From contig JBBRLG010000121.1 of assembly GCA_038231495.1 (NCBI GenBank), forward strand, positions 1 through 14,422: a stretch of DNA of 14,422 bases, given 5' to 3'. The stretch's first letter is position 1, and every line of letters begins with the position of its first letter. Below are positions 13,433-14,422 of this stretch, one piece after another. The stretch is from JBBRLG01 sp038231495. Its GTDB lineage: Bacteria > Planctomycetota > Planctomycetia > Gemmatales > Gemmataceae. The notes beneath the pieces are model-generated. The model was not told the DNA's origin. It saw only the letters and a program-made list of their open reading frames with translations, and ran no database searches. The position numbers and the translations under genes are program-made.

Positions 13433-14422
13433 ATGAGACCCTTGCGTGGCTCCATTTGGTACAGCGCACTGGCCGTACTCGCGCTCGGCGGCGGGACGTG
13501 TCATGCCGCCTGGGATAACGTGTTCCAGGTCTGTTGTCACAGATGCCGAAACAAGGCGGTCGCCAACTACCCGGTCGTCGTGCCCGTGGTGGCCCAGGCC
13601 AGTCCGCAGGCTTGCCCGCAGCCGCAGCAATGCACGACGCGCTACGAACAGCGGTCGTATTACCAACCCGTGACATCGTATGTGCCGTACACCTATCAGG
13701 AACAGGTCACGAACTACCACACCAGTTATTACTGGGAACCAGTTACCAGCTACCGTTACAGCAGCTATTACGACCCCTGCTCGTGCGGGTACAAACAGGT
13801 GGCGACGCCGACGACGAGCTATTCACTCAAGTCCCAGTGTTCCCCGGTCACGAGCTATCTCGAACGGACGGCCCTCAAGCCGGTGACGACGCAACAGCTG
13901 GTCACCTACTATCAACCCGTGACGAGTTGTTGCCAGACGACGCTAGGTGCGCCGATTTCAACCCTGCCGCCCGGTGCGTCGGTCATGCCGGGCGCGGGCG
14001 ACCAGCAACAGGCCAATCCGCTACCCGCCGGCCCCGGCGCGAGTGATCGCACGTTGCCCGGCGGCAGCGACACGAGCCGTAAGGTCGAGCGCTTCGACGA
14101 CCCGGCGGCCCCACGGACCATGCCGCGGGCTACCGACGGCAGTTCGTTCCGCTCACCGGAATTGAAAACGCCAGGGACGCCGACCTCACCGACCAAGACG
14201 GCTCCGCCAACGGCCCGCATCGACCGCATCGCAATGGTGCCCGAACACGACGTGGAGGGACAGGTGCTGACCACCGCTGCCCAGCCGCGCGGCGGCGTCC
14301 GCGTCCTGTTGGTCAGCAAGGACCAGACGACCGTGAAGCAGACGGTGACGGCGGACGCGCAGGGCCAGTTCCGGGTGCGCTTGGCTTCCGGCTCCTGGCT
14401 CGTCTACGTTCACGACGCGGAA
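13433..14422 (+). CDS. Secreted Tyr-rich protein with C-terminal beta-sandwich-like domain (3' end beyond window)
   Basis: The frame is open from the ATG at 13433 to the last base (330 codons, no stop), so the gene is cut by the window edge. AAGGAG lies eight bases before the ATG. The product has a signal peptide (likely cut after C-H-A, residue 25), then a short Cys cluster, C-C-H-R-C (34-38). A Tyr/Thr-rich stretch (about 70-166) carries repeated P-V-T-S-Y/C motifs at about 79, 103, 138 and 162, with further Cys pairs (C116/C118, C167/C168). A Pro/Gly/Ser/Thr-rich low-complexity linker covers about 170-265. From about 272, D-V-E-G-Q-V-L-T and the V-T-A-D-A-Q-G-Q-F-R-V-R-L motif resemble a carboxypeptidase-regulatory or Cna-B-like beta-sandwich domain. 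It is probably a surface protein; function unknown. Confidence 0.85.
   Translation, partial: MRPLRGSIWYSALAVLALGGGTCHAAWDNVFQVCCHRCRNKAVANYPVVVPVVAQASPQACPQPQQCTTRYEQRSYYQPVTSYVPYTYQEQVTNYHTSYYWEPVTSYRYSSYYDPCSCGYKQVATPTTSYSLKSQCSPVTSYLERTALKPVTTQQLVTYYQPVTSCCQTTLGAPISTLPPGASVMPGAGDQQQANPLPAGPGASDRTLPGGSDTSRKVERFDDPAAPRTMPRATDGSSFRSPELKTPGTPTSPTKTAPPTARIDRIAMVPEHDVEGQVLTTAAQPRGGVRVLLVSKDQTTVKQTVTADAQGQFRVRLASGSWLVYVHDAE

Noticed and set aside
13150..13518. 122-codon plus-strand frame through the tandem repeat
   Set aside because: It has repetitive N-D-Y units followed by Arg-rich sequence, no ribosome site, and overlaps the well-supported start at 13433.

Overview
The window looks like a chromosomal segment of a high-GC planctomycete, most likely of the Gemmata group (Gemmataceae). 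The grounds are a secreted protein with W-x-x-G-x-W repeats and a Pro/Lys tail, a Tyr-rich secreted protein with repeated P-V-T-S-Y motifs, a Uma2-family nuclease, Gly-rich TPM proteins, and dispersed palindromic repeats between genes. The assignment rests on gene style and composition and is an inference. No rRNA, tRNA, CRISPR array, transposase or phage gene was seen.

Layout. Positions 1-141 hold two palindromic repeat elements. Two minus-strand envelope genes follow: a TPM-domain protein with a Gly-rich tail (142-1305) and, upstream of it, a secreted CAP/SCP protein (1376-1879). Divergent from them are a thiolase (1996-3174) and a Uma2 protein (3205-3936) 30 bases behind it. A hairpin-rich gap separates these from a small unknown minus-strand gene (4160-4417). 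The large subunit of a B12-dependent acyl-CoA mutase, with the residues of isobutyryl-CoA mutase (4560-6212), ends at a strong hairpin. The longest gene-poor stretch (6213-6804) carries strong hairpins and a textbook intrinsic terminator, and may encode an undescribed small RNA. Three minus-strand genes follow: two small unknowns (6805-7140, 7312-7686) and one secreted unknown (7724-8734). Then, on the plus strand, come an iron-sulfur L-serine dehydratase (8919-10337), the W-x-x-G-x-W protein (10531-12387), a LOG-family protein (12590-13168) and a Tyr-rich secreted protein that runs off the window end (13433 onward).

How the genes fit together. The thiolase, mutase and serine dehydratase are separate carbon-metabolism genes. 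Thiolase and mutase could both serve short-chain acyl-CoA interconversion (butyryl/isobutyryl, valine breakdown), but they are not in one operon. The mutase lacks its B12-binding partner in this window. At least five gene products carry export signals and probably work at the cell envelope. I see no coherent new defence or mobile system. The most noteworthy signals are the 6471-6780 RNA candidate, the nested palindrome at 8-73 with a compensatory base-pair change, the 35-base inverted repeat at 12460-12546 with a half copy at 84-123, and the active-site identity of the mutase.
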